34,832 bases of DNA from a bacterium (lineage in GTDB: Bacteria; Babelota; Babeliae; Babelales; Vermiphilaceae): contig JAKASV010000010.1 of NCBI GenBank assembly GCA_021818945.1, positions 1-34,832 on the forward strand, written 5' to 3'. The first letter of the stretch is position 1. Every line of letters begins with the position of its first letter. A program made the translations under genes and the position numbers. This document shows positions 1-8,010 of the stretch, one piece after another. The notes below the pieces were generated by a model, which made no database searches, was not told the origin of the DNA, and saw nothing but the letters and a program-made list of their open reading frames with translations.

Positions 1-470
1 TATCCCGTTCATTGTATACTATTTGAGTAAACTTTCTCATAATTTGCAACACCTTTCATTGGTAGATTTGTTTCATTTTTTATATTCTACCTGAAACGTG
101 TTGCATTTCATATTAGACTAAGCAAGTCAGTATAACATGATATGGCGCTATCGCAATAGCGAATAATAAGTAAATACATAGTATTAGAAAAAAACAAAAT
201 AGCATAATTAAATTTCTATTACAAGATATTCTTCAAATTACGGAAAGATCTCAGAAAATCGATCAGATCATGCTTTACAAAATATTAATCTGACACAAAC
301 GCGATTAATAGCATCCTGAAAGATTCTTGTCTTACATCGCGCACTATAGAATTTCATACGCAACAATTCTTTTGCATAGATGAATGGCATGCTTGCTGAT
401 TATCAATAGCAGGACTTATTATTATTTCCAATGCATCGGTAATTCAACGCTCATGCCGAGCGCACCAAAT
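1..470. other. Gene-free AT-rich stretch
   Basis: No convincing gene is seen here. A plus-strand frame is open from base 2 to a TGA at 92-94 (about 30 codons) and could be the tail of a gene beginning outside the window, but it matches nothing I recognise. The stretch holds a long imperfect inverted repeat (45-105) and a 6-bp perfect hairpin at 146-161 (CGCTAT, loop CGCA, ATAGCG). Either could belong to the 3' end of an upstream transcript. Confidence 0.6.
45..105. repeat. Imperfect inverted repeat, about 20-bp arms
   Basis: Arm 45-66 (TGCAACACCTTTCATTGGTAGA minus a 2-base bulge) is matched by the reverse complement of 86-105, with one mismatch and a two-base TT bulge; the spacer is 19 bases of A/T-rich sequence. 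It could form a long stem-loop in RNA or be the relic of a small inverted-repeat element. No T-tract directly follows it. Confidence 0.55.
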
Positions 471-498
471 GAAAGAAACCGCCGAAGCGGTTTCTTTC
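471..498 (-). terminator. Rho-independent terminator of the HU gene
   Basis: Perfect 12-bp stem (471-482 with 487-498) closing a four-base loop. Read on the minus strand the loop is C(UUCG)G, an exceptionally stable tetraloop, and the 3' arm ends in TTTCTTTC followed by ATTT. It lies 22 bases beyond the HU stop codon, on the correct side. Confidence 0.85.
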
Positions 499-520
499 TA
501 TGCACTACGTAGAAATAGTC

Positions 521-793
521 TTACTTAACCATTGCTTTAAGTGCTTTTCCCGGTTTGAATTTAGGAACCTTTTTTGCAGGAATTTGCATCTTTTTACCCG
601 TTGCTGGGTTGATACCGACTCTGCTCTTTCTTTTCATCGTTGTAAAGGTTCCAAATCCAGTCAATACTACTGGTTTGCCACCTTTTAATGCTGCGCCAAT
701 AGCTGCGATGAAAGCCTCTAGACATTCCTTACAAGCCGATTTAGGCATTTTTGTTGCCTTCGACATATGTTCAACTAACTTTGCTTTATTCAT
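521..793 (-). CDS. hup: HU-family DNA-binding protein
   Basis: A 90-residue histone-like protein of the HU/IHF family, the usual length for the family. It acts as a dimer that bends and compacts the nucleoid. Visible hallmarks are the GFGTF turn at residues 46-50 and the DNA-binding arm with RxGxNPxTG at 58-66, where Pro63 is the residue expected to intercalate in the minor groove. The C-terminus is lysine-rich. Two cysteines (21 and 24) sit in the second helix, which is not typical of HU. The ATG at 793 is preceded by AGGATAGG. It is a single-gene unit: promoter at 853-880, terminator at 471-498. HU rather than IHF is favoured by the length and by being alone, but the IHF-like branch cannot be excluded by eye. 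Confidence 0.93.
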   Translation of the reverse strand: MNKAKLVEHMSKATKMPKSACKECLEAFIAAIGAALKGGKPVVLTGFGTFTTMKRKSRVGINPATGKKMQIPAKKVPKFKPGKALKAMVK

Positions 794-852
794 GCACCTA
801 TCCTATTTTGAAATGTTCAAGTTAGTTAAGCAAACAAACAGTAACTATTCGT

Positions 853-880
853 ACAATATTTGATTGTGGAAATTTGTCAA
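853..880 (-). promoter_or_regulatory. Putative sigma70-type promoter for the HU gene
   Basis: On the minus strand, TTGACA (complement of 875-880) and TATTGT (complement of 853-858) are separated by 16 bases. The predicted start is about 50 bases upstream of the HU ATG. The -35 box is a perfect consensus match and the -10 box matches 4 of 6. Confidence 0.6.
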
Positions 881-898
881 GTATTTTTTTAAAAATCG

Positions 899-985
899 TG
901 GTGCCGAGAGCCGGACTCGAACCGGCACAGGCGTTAGCCCGAAGGATTTTAAGTCCTTTGCGTCTACCTATTCCGCCATCCCGGC
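899..985 (-). tRNA. tRNA-Leu (anticodon UAA)
   Basis: The minus strand folds as a class II tRNA. The acceptor 5' strand GCCGGGA pairs with TCTCGGC with one G-U pair, the discriminator is A and CCA is encoded at 899-901. The anticodon loop reads CTTAAAA, giving TAA. A long variable arm (CCTTCGGGCTAACGCC region) and a T-arm with GGTTCGAGTCC are present. The length is 87 including CCA, as expected for tRNA-Leu. Confidence 0.95.
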
Positions 986-1019
986 AACCTGGATTTATGA
1001 TAAACATGCATGGTCAGAT

Positions 1020-1093
<74 letters not shown>

Positions 1094-1202
1094 CAATTGA
1101 TAGCACAAATTATTTCAAACACCTGAACTTATAGAAGTCAACAATAATCTACCATAAAATAACTTCTCTGCAAACTAAAAACAGATTTTTGATGCACAGT
1201 TT

Positions 1203-2171
1203 TTATCTAATTACCTGAAAAAAACGACACCATCGAACGCGCGACCAAAACTCTATAGGATGCTTAAACAGATCCCAAATCCAAAGCCATTCACGGCTAT
1301 CGACAGACCAAATCCTAAATAGGATTTTGCCATGAATAAATCGTCCATCAAGAGGTCCCCAGAAGCGTGAATCGCAACTGCCAAGTCTATTGTCGCCCAT
1401 GACCCAATAGTGATGGTCATCAAGTTCAATAGTATATTCATCGGTACCATTCCAGGTGCTATTTCCTTCCCGTTTTTCTTGGGCACGCTCTGCCGGCAAT
1501 GGGGTTCCTGGCATAGTCAATGAAAGTTCATTGTTAGCAGTAAATCTCCATACTTGATTTTCTTTCATTGTATAAAATTCTTGTTTATCAAAAGGCTTGC
1601 TCGGGTCATAAGAAACTCTTAAATGATACTTATCTAAAATAGTTTCAAGTAAATAGGAATATTGCTGAGGATCCATCTGTCGTTTATCTATTTCAGCCAA
1701 CGCTTGCTCCTTGGCCTGACGCAAAACAATTTTTGCATCATTAGTCCATATATCGATAAGCGGATACTTATTAATATATGGCTCATCAAGCTTAACTCCA
1801 TTGACATAGACAACCGGATGGCCATTTTCTACAGTACCATGAATTTTATCTCCTGGTACCCCTATGACGCGCTTGGTCCAATTTGAAGGCCCCCAGAAAT
1901 ACTCTTGAAAAATTCTCATCATAGGATTTGTCGAATATTGATACAAAGGATCATTAAATGAGATAACATTACCATACTTTGGAGCTGAAAATAATGGTGT
2001 TAATTTATCTGCAAAGAATCGTTCACCTACCAACATGGTAGTTTCCATCGATCCTGTTGGTACTTGATATAATCCAAAACCAAAGGTCCGAACTAAGATA
2101 ACAATAGCTAAAAGAATAAACAATTCTCGCGTACTATCAGATGTTATCCAGTTCCATAACTTTTTTACCAT
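1203..2171 (-). CDS. lepB: Signal peptidase I
   Basis: A 322-residue type I signal peptidase (S26A), which cleaves signal peptides from exported proteins at the outer face of the inner membrane. One membrane anchor (about residues 16-34) is followed by the box with catalytic Ser41 (PTGSMETT). The general base is Lys100 in NWTKRVIGVPGD. The late conserved box GDNRLGSCDSRFWGP spans about 259-273. A long insertion lies between the lysine box and the GDNR box. Only one N-terminal membrane segment is evident, as in many non-enterobacterial enzymes. The ATG at 2171 has AAGGGAG four bases upstream. Several predicted exported proteins in this window are potential substrates. The gene is probably transcribed alone. 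Confidence 0.95.
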   Translation of the reverse strand: MVKKLWNWITSDSTRELFILLAIVILVRTFGFGLYQVPTGSMETTMLVGERFFADKLTPLFSAPKYGNVISFNDPLYQYSTNPMMRIFQEYFWGPSNWTKRVIGVPGDKIHGTVENGHPVVYVNGVKLDEPYINKYPLIDIWTNDAKIVLRQAKEQALAEIDKRQMDPQQYSYLLETILDKYHLRVSYDPSKPFDKQEFYTMKENQVWRFTANNELSLTMPGTPLPAERAQEKREGNSTWNGTDEYTIELDDHHYWVMGDNRLGSCDSRFWGPLDGRFIHGKILFRIWSVDSREWLWIWDLFKHPIEFWSRVRWCRFFQVIR

Positions 2172-2271
2172 AAACTCCCTTATGCAACTAAAAAGATAAT
2201 TGAAAAATGCGGTTATACTGTCTAGTTATGTAGTATACCAAAATAACATGAAAAAATATTTAATAATATCT

Positions 2272-2299
2272 ATTCTACCGAAAAATCTATTTTTCACAA
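2272..2299 (-). promoter_or_regulatory. Possible promoter for lepB
   Basis: On the minus strand TTGTGA (complement of 2294-2299) and TAGAAT (complement of 2272-2277) are 16 bases apart, about 100 bases upstream of the lepB start. A competing pair, TTGGTA and TATAAC with an 18-base spacer, lies nearer the gene at about 2208-2240. I cannot decide between them. Confidence 0.35.
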
Positions 2300-2316
2300 A
2301 TCCATTATTAGGCTGC

Positions 2317-3243
2317 CTAACCAAGAAAATGCAGAGGATTAACGGTATGGTTTGCCGTCAATACCTCGAAATGGAGATGGGAGCCATCATGATGGCCACG
2401 AACATAACCTGTAGCCCCTACGCGCCCGATCACTGTCCCTCGTTCAACATGCTGCCCTACAGACACTAAAATCTTATCTAAATGCGCATAGCGCGTCTGG
2501 TACTGGTTACCATGAGTAACCACAATCATCTTACCATAGCCATGAGAATCGTGCCGAGCCTCGGTAATCTCACCTGGAGCGACTGCCTTGACAGGAGTCC
2601 CCTTAAATGCCCCCATATCGAGTCCATGATGAAATTTCCAACCACTCGGATTTTTACGCGGACCATACAAAGAACTTAACCAGAATTTCGAAGGCTCTAT
2701 TGGCCAAGAAAATATTTTTGAACTCTTGTTCGTTAACATACGCGCAGATGCTGACTTTTTAGCTCTCATCGCAAAACGACGCCGTATTCCACGTTTATTT
2801 TTTGCGTGTTGCGCCTTTACTCTCTTTTTTATTGGTTGATTAGCTTGTTCGGCAAGTGCCTGCTCAGTATATTCAAGCCATTCTGTTGCAGCAACTCTGC
2901 TTAAAAGATGCTCCATACGATGCCTTTTGAAAAAAGCTATCGAAGATTCTTTAACATAGTCAGGACTACGATTGACTATGAGCAGACTATTGGCCTCATC
3001 ATTTTTTTTTTCATCAGGTGATGCTAGTTCTTGCCCAGCTTGATCTTTGACAAAGCTGGAACCACGCAATAACTTACGAACGGCTAATACATAATTTTTA
3101 TACTCGGTCTGCAAAGCCGAAATCTTTTCAGCCTGATGTTTGAAATACCGGTATTCAACAATGAGAAAACCAAACATAATCACGATGCTGATACATACTA
3201 TACCGACTACCCCTGTCAGTATGCTTTTTACAGAAAACTTAAT
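2317..3243 (-). CDS. Membrane-anchored LytM/M23-type peptidase
   Basis: A peptidoglycan endopeptidase-like protein of the M23/LytM family, last gene of the Bat run. The C-terminal domain has the zinc set: HHGLD, YAHLD and HLHFE (His205, Asp209, His254, His289 and His291 if translation starts at 3243). All ligands are present, so it should be active rather than a degenerate activator. The middle is basic and probably coiled. The start is unusual. The first ATG/GTG in frame (GTG at 3183) falls inside a hydrophobic helix, and the frame stays open upstream and encodes KFSVKSILTGVVGIVCIS, a good membrane anchor. The best in-frame start is ATT at 3243 with GGAG seven bases before it. An ATG at 3256 with GAGGTG seven bases before it is in another frame and stops after five codons, so a one-base shift there is the alternative. 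The family call is firm; the N-terminus is not. Confidence 0.85.
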   Translation of the reverse strand: MKFSVKSILTGVVGIVCISIVIMFGFLIVEYRYFKHQAEKISALQTEYKNYVLAVRKLLRGSSFVKDQAGQELASPDEKKNDEANSLLIVNRSPDYVKESSIAFFKRHRMEHLLSRVAATEWLEYTEQALAEQANQPIKKRVKAQHAKNKRGIRRRFAMRAKKSASARMLTNKSSKIFSWPIEPSKFWLSSLYGPRKNPSGWKFHHGLDMGAFKGTPVKAVAPGEITEARHDSHGYGKMIVVTHGNQYQTRYAHLDKILVSVGQHVERGTVIGRVGATGYVRGHHDGSHLHFEVLTANHTVNPLHFLG

Positions 3244-3285
3244 ATTGAATCTCCATGTAATTGCACCTCAATAGAACCTTTTCTC

Positions 3286-4017
3286 TTATATCATAGCAAG
3301 ATCAGCCTCTTGAATCCATCCATATCCAGTTTTATCTATAATCACTTTCAACCAGCCATCATGCCTCTGATACACGCGTACCAACTCTAGCATGGTAGCT
3401 TGCGTTACTAAAGCATAATCCTGCCCAGGTCCAGCATACACGGAAATTGAATTTTTAGAAACTAACCCAAGAGGATATTTTTGATCGCGATACTTTACAA
3501 AAAGGCAAAGCCCCATTAACAGCGTCATGATACTTAATAGAACCAAACTAACATAACCAGATGTACGAATTAATCGAGGTAATAACACACATAAAACAAG
3601 CCAACAGACAAGAAAGAGAATCTGCAATAACATTATAGAAAATATAGAATTAATACGGCTCATCCATGTATGTATAGTATCGATAATCGATTTTTTACTC
3701 GATGTCCCTAAAGCCTCGTAGGCACTGGTTATATAAGCCTCTAAAGTTGCCCAGTCGCGCAATGAAGCATCTTTTTGTGCTCGGCGCCACTGCAGAACAG
3801 CTTGGGGATAATCGCCCAAACGGTAATAACAATTACCCATATTATACAGAACTGCATGACCTTTAGGCTCAATAGATTGATACTGTTTTAATGCATCATC
3901 GATGTTACCTGCAATATAGGCTGCATTAGCTTTTAAAAATATTTCTTGAACATTGCCTGCATGTATATCGAGCAGATACACCATTGCAAGAGATATTACA
4001 ATAATCAGTTTTTTCAT
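3286..4017 (-). CDS. batE: BatE-like TPR and SH3-domain protein
   Basis: A 243-residue exported membrane protein. A signal peptide spans residues 1-20. TPR-type helices at about 25-110 include YNMGNCYYRLGDYPQAVLQWRRA. Two membrane segments lie at about 128-150 and 155-173. A bacterial SH3-like domain at about 180-243 carries the typical VYAGPGQDY and DGWLKV turns. The combination TPR, membrane helices, SH3 is the BatE architecture of Bat operons. Its start overlaps the batD stop by four bases, so translation is coupled. The 3' neighbour is the M23 peptidase; together they suggest a function at the cell wall. Family knowledge gives BatE a role in envelope maintenance, but no reaction is established. 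Confidence 0.8.
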   Translation of the reverse strand: MKKLIIVISLAMVYLLDIHAGNVQEIFLKANAAYIAGNIDDALKQYQSIEPKGHAVLYNMGNCYYRLGDYPQAVLQWRRAQKDASLRDWATLEAYITSAYEALGTSSKKSIIDTIHTWMSRINSIFSIMLLQILFLVCWLVLCVLLPRLIRTSGYVSLVLLSIMTLLMGLCLFVKYRDQKYPLGLVSKNSISVYAGPGQDYALVTQATMLELVRVYQRHDGWLKVIIDKTGYGWIQEADLAMI

Positions 4018-5759
4018 AGAACTTTTTCCAATTTTTTAACCCAATCGGCTGCTTCATTAAATAAAGAGTCCTTTTCAGACCTATCTCTCGACAATGCAAA
4101 AAAAGCTTTTTCATGCATACGCATATAAAAATCTTGCCATGAGCGCATTTCAGACTCTGAAAATCCTCTCGTTGACAATGCTTGTTCTATAACTTCTTGA
4201 CTAACTATTGAAGGAGCACATTTTAAACGATCTGCAAATAACTCTATAAAAATTATGTGTACCCGTTGCGATGCCCCTTCACGAGCAGCAAGCTGAATTT
4301 TTTTACGCGCATGTTTGAATGCAAACTGTTGCTTAAAATAATCTGCGCGATGCCTTATAAAAAGACGCATGATATCTAAAGCTATTTTTAACAAGGGCAA
4401 CAATGCAAGAACAAAAAATAACCACCATGGCATGGGTGTACGTTGATGACTAGGCCTTAACGCTCCCCACGTATTGAGTGGCAATACATCATCGGTTTTA
4501 TCAGGTTCCTTGCTCAGGATTGGACTTGTTGTTTGTTCTGAAGATAGTGTCTTTTTTGTCGCAGGGTTTAGTTTGATTTTTACAGGGCAGGCTACTGTTT
4601 TCAACATCGCATATTGACGTGTTGATACATCAAAATAGGTAAATGTTTGAGCAGGTATTTCCCATGAACCCTGCTCAAGACCTTGCACGATATATTCAAA
4701 ACATTTCACCGGTAATCCATGGACACCAAGAGTATCGCGAACATACTGTTTAGAATCATACCATTTTAAAGCTGAAGGCATACCCTGAAGTTGAAGTGTT
4801 TTTATTTGTGTAAGATCACCATCACCTTCTAGTTCAAGCAGGAGCACCATTCCTTCCCCCTGCTGTGCAACTGATGGATTAATTTTTGAATCGAAACTTT
4901 TAAATATGCCAGTAGCATCAACATGAGCTTTAGTTTCTGGCAATGATTCAACTTTTATTGTGGCAGCATTTGAATAGGTACGTTTGCGTTCAGCACGAAA
5001 TTTAAAAAAAGGAGAAAAAAATGATAAACTATCATTCGCTTCTTGTTCTACTTGATAATTTGCACCAGAGGCTGGAATTACTATAGTGCCTGCAGCTTTG
5101 GGAAACAGTTGCCATGTCCACGTTATAGATTCATAGTGCACGCCATTGATTGTACGTGATCCTGTTAAGGGTCCTGTCTTTGCACCCATAGTACATTCAG
5201 GAATTTTCGGTTCTTCTAGAGCCTCCAGTTTGACCGTACCTTTTTTTCCCAAAAAAGTTAATGAACAGGTAAAACGCTCACCAACAAAAACTTGATTTTT
5301 ATCAACTGAAAGTTCAATAAAAGCATCATTGGTACCTGCACGCACTTTTTTTGCATAAGCCTGATCTATGACCTGTTTATTACCTACCATAATGCGGACT
5401 GCTTTCGATTGTGATTGAGTACCGTCAATAGAAAGAACTGCAGGACCAATGACAAAGCTGCCTGGACTATCAACACGAACCTTGTATGTATAGGTTGTCG
5501 AAGCATCGCCATTGATAGAATAGACTCGTATTCCTGCGGTTTGAACCTGAAATTTATCCAGACCCGCTATTTTTGGTTTTTGTGAAGCATCACGCCCACT
5601 AGCCGTCACTTCCACTAAAAAAGGAACCCCAACTCCAGCCATTTGCAGTGGTGCTCCTTCAAGAGATTTTACCTTTAATTCTACCGGCATAGCAGAAATA
5701 CATGCGCCCATGCCAACGACCAATGCTATATATCGGTACTTACCAACAATGCTGACCAT
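4014..5759 (-). CDS. batD: BatD (BAM domain) protein
   Basis: A large exported protein of the BatD/oxygen-tolerance family. A signal peptide (about residues 1-25 from this start) is followed by a long beta-rich periplasmic region, which opens with the VDKNQVFVGERF block typical of BatD. A single membrane helix follows at about 440-460 (WWLFFVLALLPLLKIALDI), and then a cytoplasmic helical tail. I choose ATG 5759 because the signal peptide then begins at the N-terminus and GGTGGGG precedes it. A GTG at 5789 would add 10 residues. The start overlaps the end of batC by 20 bases and the stop overlaps batE by four. It presumably works with the VWA proteins BatA and BatB in one envelope complex. Confidence 0.82.
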   Translation of the reverse strand: MVSIVGKYRYIALVVGMGACISAMPVELKVKSLEGAPLQMAGVGVPFLVEVTASGRDASQKPKIAGLDKFQVQTAGIRVYSINGDASTTYTYKVRVDSPGSFVIGPAVLSIDGTQSQSKAVRIMVGNKQVIDQAYAKKVRAGTNDAFIELSVDKNQVFVGERFTCSLTFLGKKGTVKLEALEEPKIPECTMGAKTGPLTGSRTINGVHYESITWTWQLFPKAAGTIVIPASGANYQVEQEANDSLSFFSPFFKFRAERKRTYSNAATIKVESLPETKAHVDATGIFKSFDSKINPSVAQQGEGMVLLLELEGDGDLTQIKTLQLQGMPSALKWYDSKQYVRDTLGVHGLPVKCFEYIVQGLEQGSWEIPAQTFTYFDVSTRQYAMLKTVACPVKIKLNPATKKTLSSEQTTSPILSKEPDKTDDVLPLNTWGALRPSHQRTPMPWWLFFVLALLPLLKIALDIMRLFIRHRADYFKQQFAFKHARKKIQLAAREGASQRVHIIFIELFADRLKCAPSIVSQEVIEQALSTRGFSESEMRSWQDFYMRMHEKAFFALSRDRSEKDSLFNEAADWVKKLEKVL

Positions 5760-7002
5760 CTTGCCCCACCAATTGTTTGCCAATGACACCCTTAATTAAC
5801 CCTTTGGAACGCTGCGCATCTTTGCGTTCCTGTTCTTCCATAACCCACATCAGACGTTTATCAATCTTTTTACCTTCTGGTTCTTGTTTGCCTATTTGAG
5901 CTTGCTTTTCTCCTTGCTTTAATTGCATTGCTTGCGTTGGCAACTGTGTTTGAGTATCGTCAGGTTGTGGACGTCGATGGCCGGATTTTTTGTCTTGTTG
6001 CATAGGAGATTGATTATGAGCATCGAATGTTTGCTCGCCAGTAGCATCCTGGTGCTGATTACCTTCGGTATCGGCTGGACTTCGCTCAGGCTTTTGTTGT
6101 TGCCCTTGATCACCCTGCCCTTGTTCTTGGCTATCATTACTAGTCTTATCAGTTGGTTTATGATCAGGCTGTTTGCCGCTTGTGTCTTGTTCCTTTTGCT
6201 CTCTTCCATTGCCGCCTGAATTTTTTTGTTGTTGTTTTTCTTTTTTGTCCTGAGCACCGGATTGCTGTTGGTCCTTCGAATCAGTTCCATTGGATCCTTG
6301 CTGTTGTTTATCCTGCTGTTGTTGACCTTGCTGGTTACGTTGATCTTGTCCTTGTGAATCTTTTTGCTTGTCCTGCTTGGAATCTTGCTTTTGTTCGTTC
6401 TTTTGATCTTTATCTTGATTACCCTGATTACCATTCTGCTGTTGTTTTTTATCATCTTGCGTGTCTTTATTTTGCTGACCTTGTTGTTTATTTTGCTCCT
6501 GTTTTTGCTGATCTTGTTTTTCTTGTTCATGCTTCTCATTCTGTTTTTGTTCTTGCTCTTTTTTCTGTTGCTCAAGAAGCATTTTTGCTTTTTGCAAGTT
6601 ATGTTTGACCCGCTCATCAGAAGGCTCTAATTTTAAAGCCTGTTCATAGGCATCCACCGCATCTTTGTACTCTTTAAGTGCAACATGGGCATTACCAAGA
6701 TTAAAGTATGCTTGTTTTTGCAACCCTGATTCAATAATCTTTGATTTGGTTGCACGCTTACAATAATCCTGTGCTTGTTTATAATTGCCAGATTTATAGG
6801 AAACTACACCCGCATCGTACAGTAATGAAGGATCATCAGGATGATCAATTAAGCTCTCATTTAAGCGTCTAAGAGCACTTGCCCAATCTTGGCGTTGTGT
6901 ATCATAGACGGCACGATCATGAGCAAACCATTCCCCATAACAATAAGAACAACCAAAACTAAGTAATAGAAAAACTATACTACGCATAGACCCCCAACTC
7001 AT
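5740..7002 (-). CDS. batC: BatC-like TPR protein with long Gln/Lys-rich tract
   Basis: Exported protein of 420 residues. A signal peptide at the N-terminus is followed by TPR repeats at about 25-140 (LYDAGVVSYKSGNYKQAQDY and YFNLGNAHVALKEYKDAVDA). Residues about 145-370 are low complexity, dominated by Q, K, D, E, G and N, and must be disordered. A short ordered-looking tail follows (LMWVMEEQERKDAQRSKG). The TPR part and its place between batB and batD identify BatC; the tract is far longer than a simple linker. ATG 7002 directly abuts the batB stop (TAAATG). ATG 6987, five codons later, has GGGGG before it and places the signal peptide better, so either may be used. Reading frames opposite this tract are open only because of the biased composition. 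Confidence 0.78.
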   Translation of the reverse strand: MSWGSMRSIVFLLLSFGCSYCYGEWFAHDRAVYDTQRQDWASALRRLNESLIDHPDDPSLLYDAGVVSYKSGNYKQAQDYCKRATKSKIIESGLQKQAYFNLGNAHVALKEYKDAVDAYEQALKLEPSDERVKHNLQKAKMLLEQQKKEQEQKQNEKHEQEKQDQQKQEQNKQQGQQNKDTQDDKKQQQNGNQGNQDKDQKNEQKQDSKQDKQKDSQGQDQRNQQGQQQQDKQQQGSNGTDSKDQQQSGAQDKKEKQQQKNSGGNGREQKEQDTSGKQPDHKPTDKTSNDSQEQGQGDQGQQQKPERSPADTEGNQHQDATGEQTFDAHNQSPMQQDKKSGHRRPQPDDTQTQLPTQAMQLKQGEKQAQIGKQEPEGKKIDKRLMWVMEEQERKDAQRSKGLIKGVIGKQLVGQDGQHCW

Positions 7003-8010
7003 TTATATTATCCATTCAAGCAATAAACATATCAAACTGACGACCAAAAAATAATGATATTGATCTTCAAGCAATGCAATTTTTTTATCTTCAATCTTTT
7101 CTTTCTCAAAAGCGGTAACCGCTCGGACTAATGAACGAAGATCAGAATCATCTTTGGTTAACGATACATAGATACTACCAGAATCTTGCGCAACCGATCT
7201 CAATATCCCCTCATTCAAATGAGTAATCACAACATTTCCTTTGTCGTCAAGCTGATGCCCAATTTGTGTACCATACGGATCATACAAAGGAATCGGAGCT
7301 CCTTCTGCTGTGCCAACTCCAACTGTAAAAATATGCATCCCCTGAGATATTGCCTGTTTTTTGAGCGTTGCAAGATTACTCGAAAAGTCTTCCCCATCAG
7401 TAAAAATAACTAATAATTTGTTTTTTTTATCTTTTATTGCCCCAAAAGCATCCATTGCTTTGGCAATTGCTTGATCAATGGCTGTTGTTCCAGATGACAC
7501 AGTCTGTGCATCAATAGCATCCAAAAACATCATGAATGCCTCATAATCGGTCGTTAAAGGACATTGAATGATGCTTGAGCCAGAAAACAAAATAAGTCCA
7601 ACTCGTTCACACGAAAGCAGAGGCAACAACTTTTTTATTTTGTTTTTTGCACAGATCAATCGATTTGGAGTACAATCTGTTGCCAACATGCTTTTAGAAA
7701 TATCAAGCGCTATGAACAAATCACGCGCCTCTTGTTCGACTGTTTCCTCTTTTTTGTTCCACATAGGTCTTAGTAACGCCAAAAACAACCCTATGCTCGC
7801 AACTAACAATAAGATTATTTTAAAGACTGTTTTAGGGGTATTCACATAACGCAAAAAAGGGCGTGCCTGCTCAGTTCTTGCAAGTTGTTTAACTACCCGA
7901 TACGTACGCATGAATCTATACAGGAGTAATCCCATTAATCCTATAACTAGAGCTAAGGCAATCCAATTATCAGTAGCACCCCAAGTGATGCCTGAAATGT
8001 CAATATTCAT
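7003..8010 (-). CDS. batB: BatB, VWA-domain membrane protein
   Basis: A 335-residue protein with membrane helices at about 16-34, 61-81 and the extreme C-terminus (about 318-335), and a von Willebrand A domain between. The metal-ion-dependent adhesion site is complete: DISKS with Asp103, the SGTT threonine near 175 and FTDGED at 203-208. Metal-dependent protein binding is therefore expected. The VWA domain should face the periplasm, held by flanking helices. The start overlaps the batA stop by four bases and the stop abuts batC. The paired VWA genes followed by TPR and BatD genes match the canonical Bat order. Confidence 0.88.
   Translation of the reverse strand: MNIDISGITWGATDNWIALALVIGLMGLLLYRFMRTYRVVKQLARTEQARPFLRYVNTPKTVFKIILLLVASIGLFLALLRPMWNKKEETVEQEARDLFIALDISKSMLATDCTPNRLICAKNKIKKLLPLLSCERVGLILFSGSSIIQCPLTTDYEAFMMFLDAIDAQTVSSGTTAIDQAIAKAMDAFGAIKDKKNKLLVIFTDGEDFSSNLATLKKQAISQGMHIFTVGVGTAEGAPIPLYDPYGTQIGHQLDDKGNVVITHLNEGILRSVAQDSGSIYVSLTKDDSDLRSLVRAVTAFEKEKIEDKKIALLEDQYHYFLVVSLICLLLEWII

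Noticed and set aside
555-863. Plus-strand frame opposite the HU gene
   Set aside because: It is the complement of a clear HU gene and lacks a ribosome site.
5919-6630. Long open frames on both strands over the BatC low-complexity tract
   Set aside because: They arise from the biased Gln/Lys codons of batC; their products are runs of N/K/S or L/F/V with no start signals, and the batC frame has domains and synteny.
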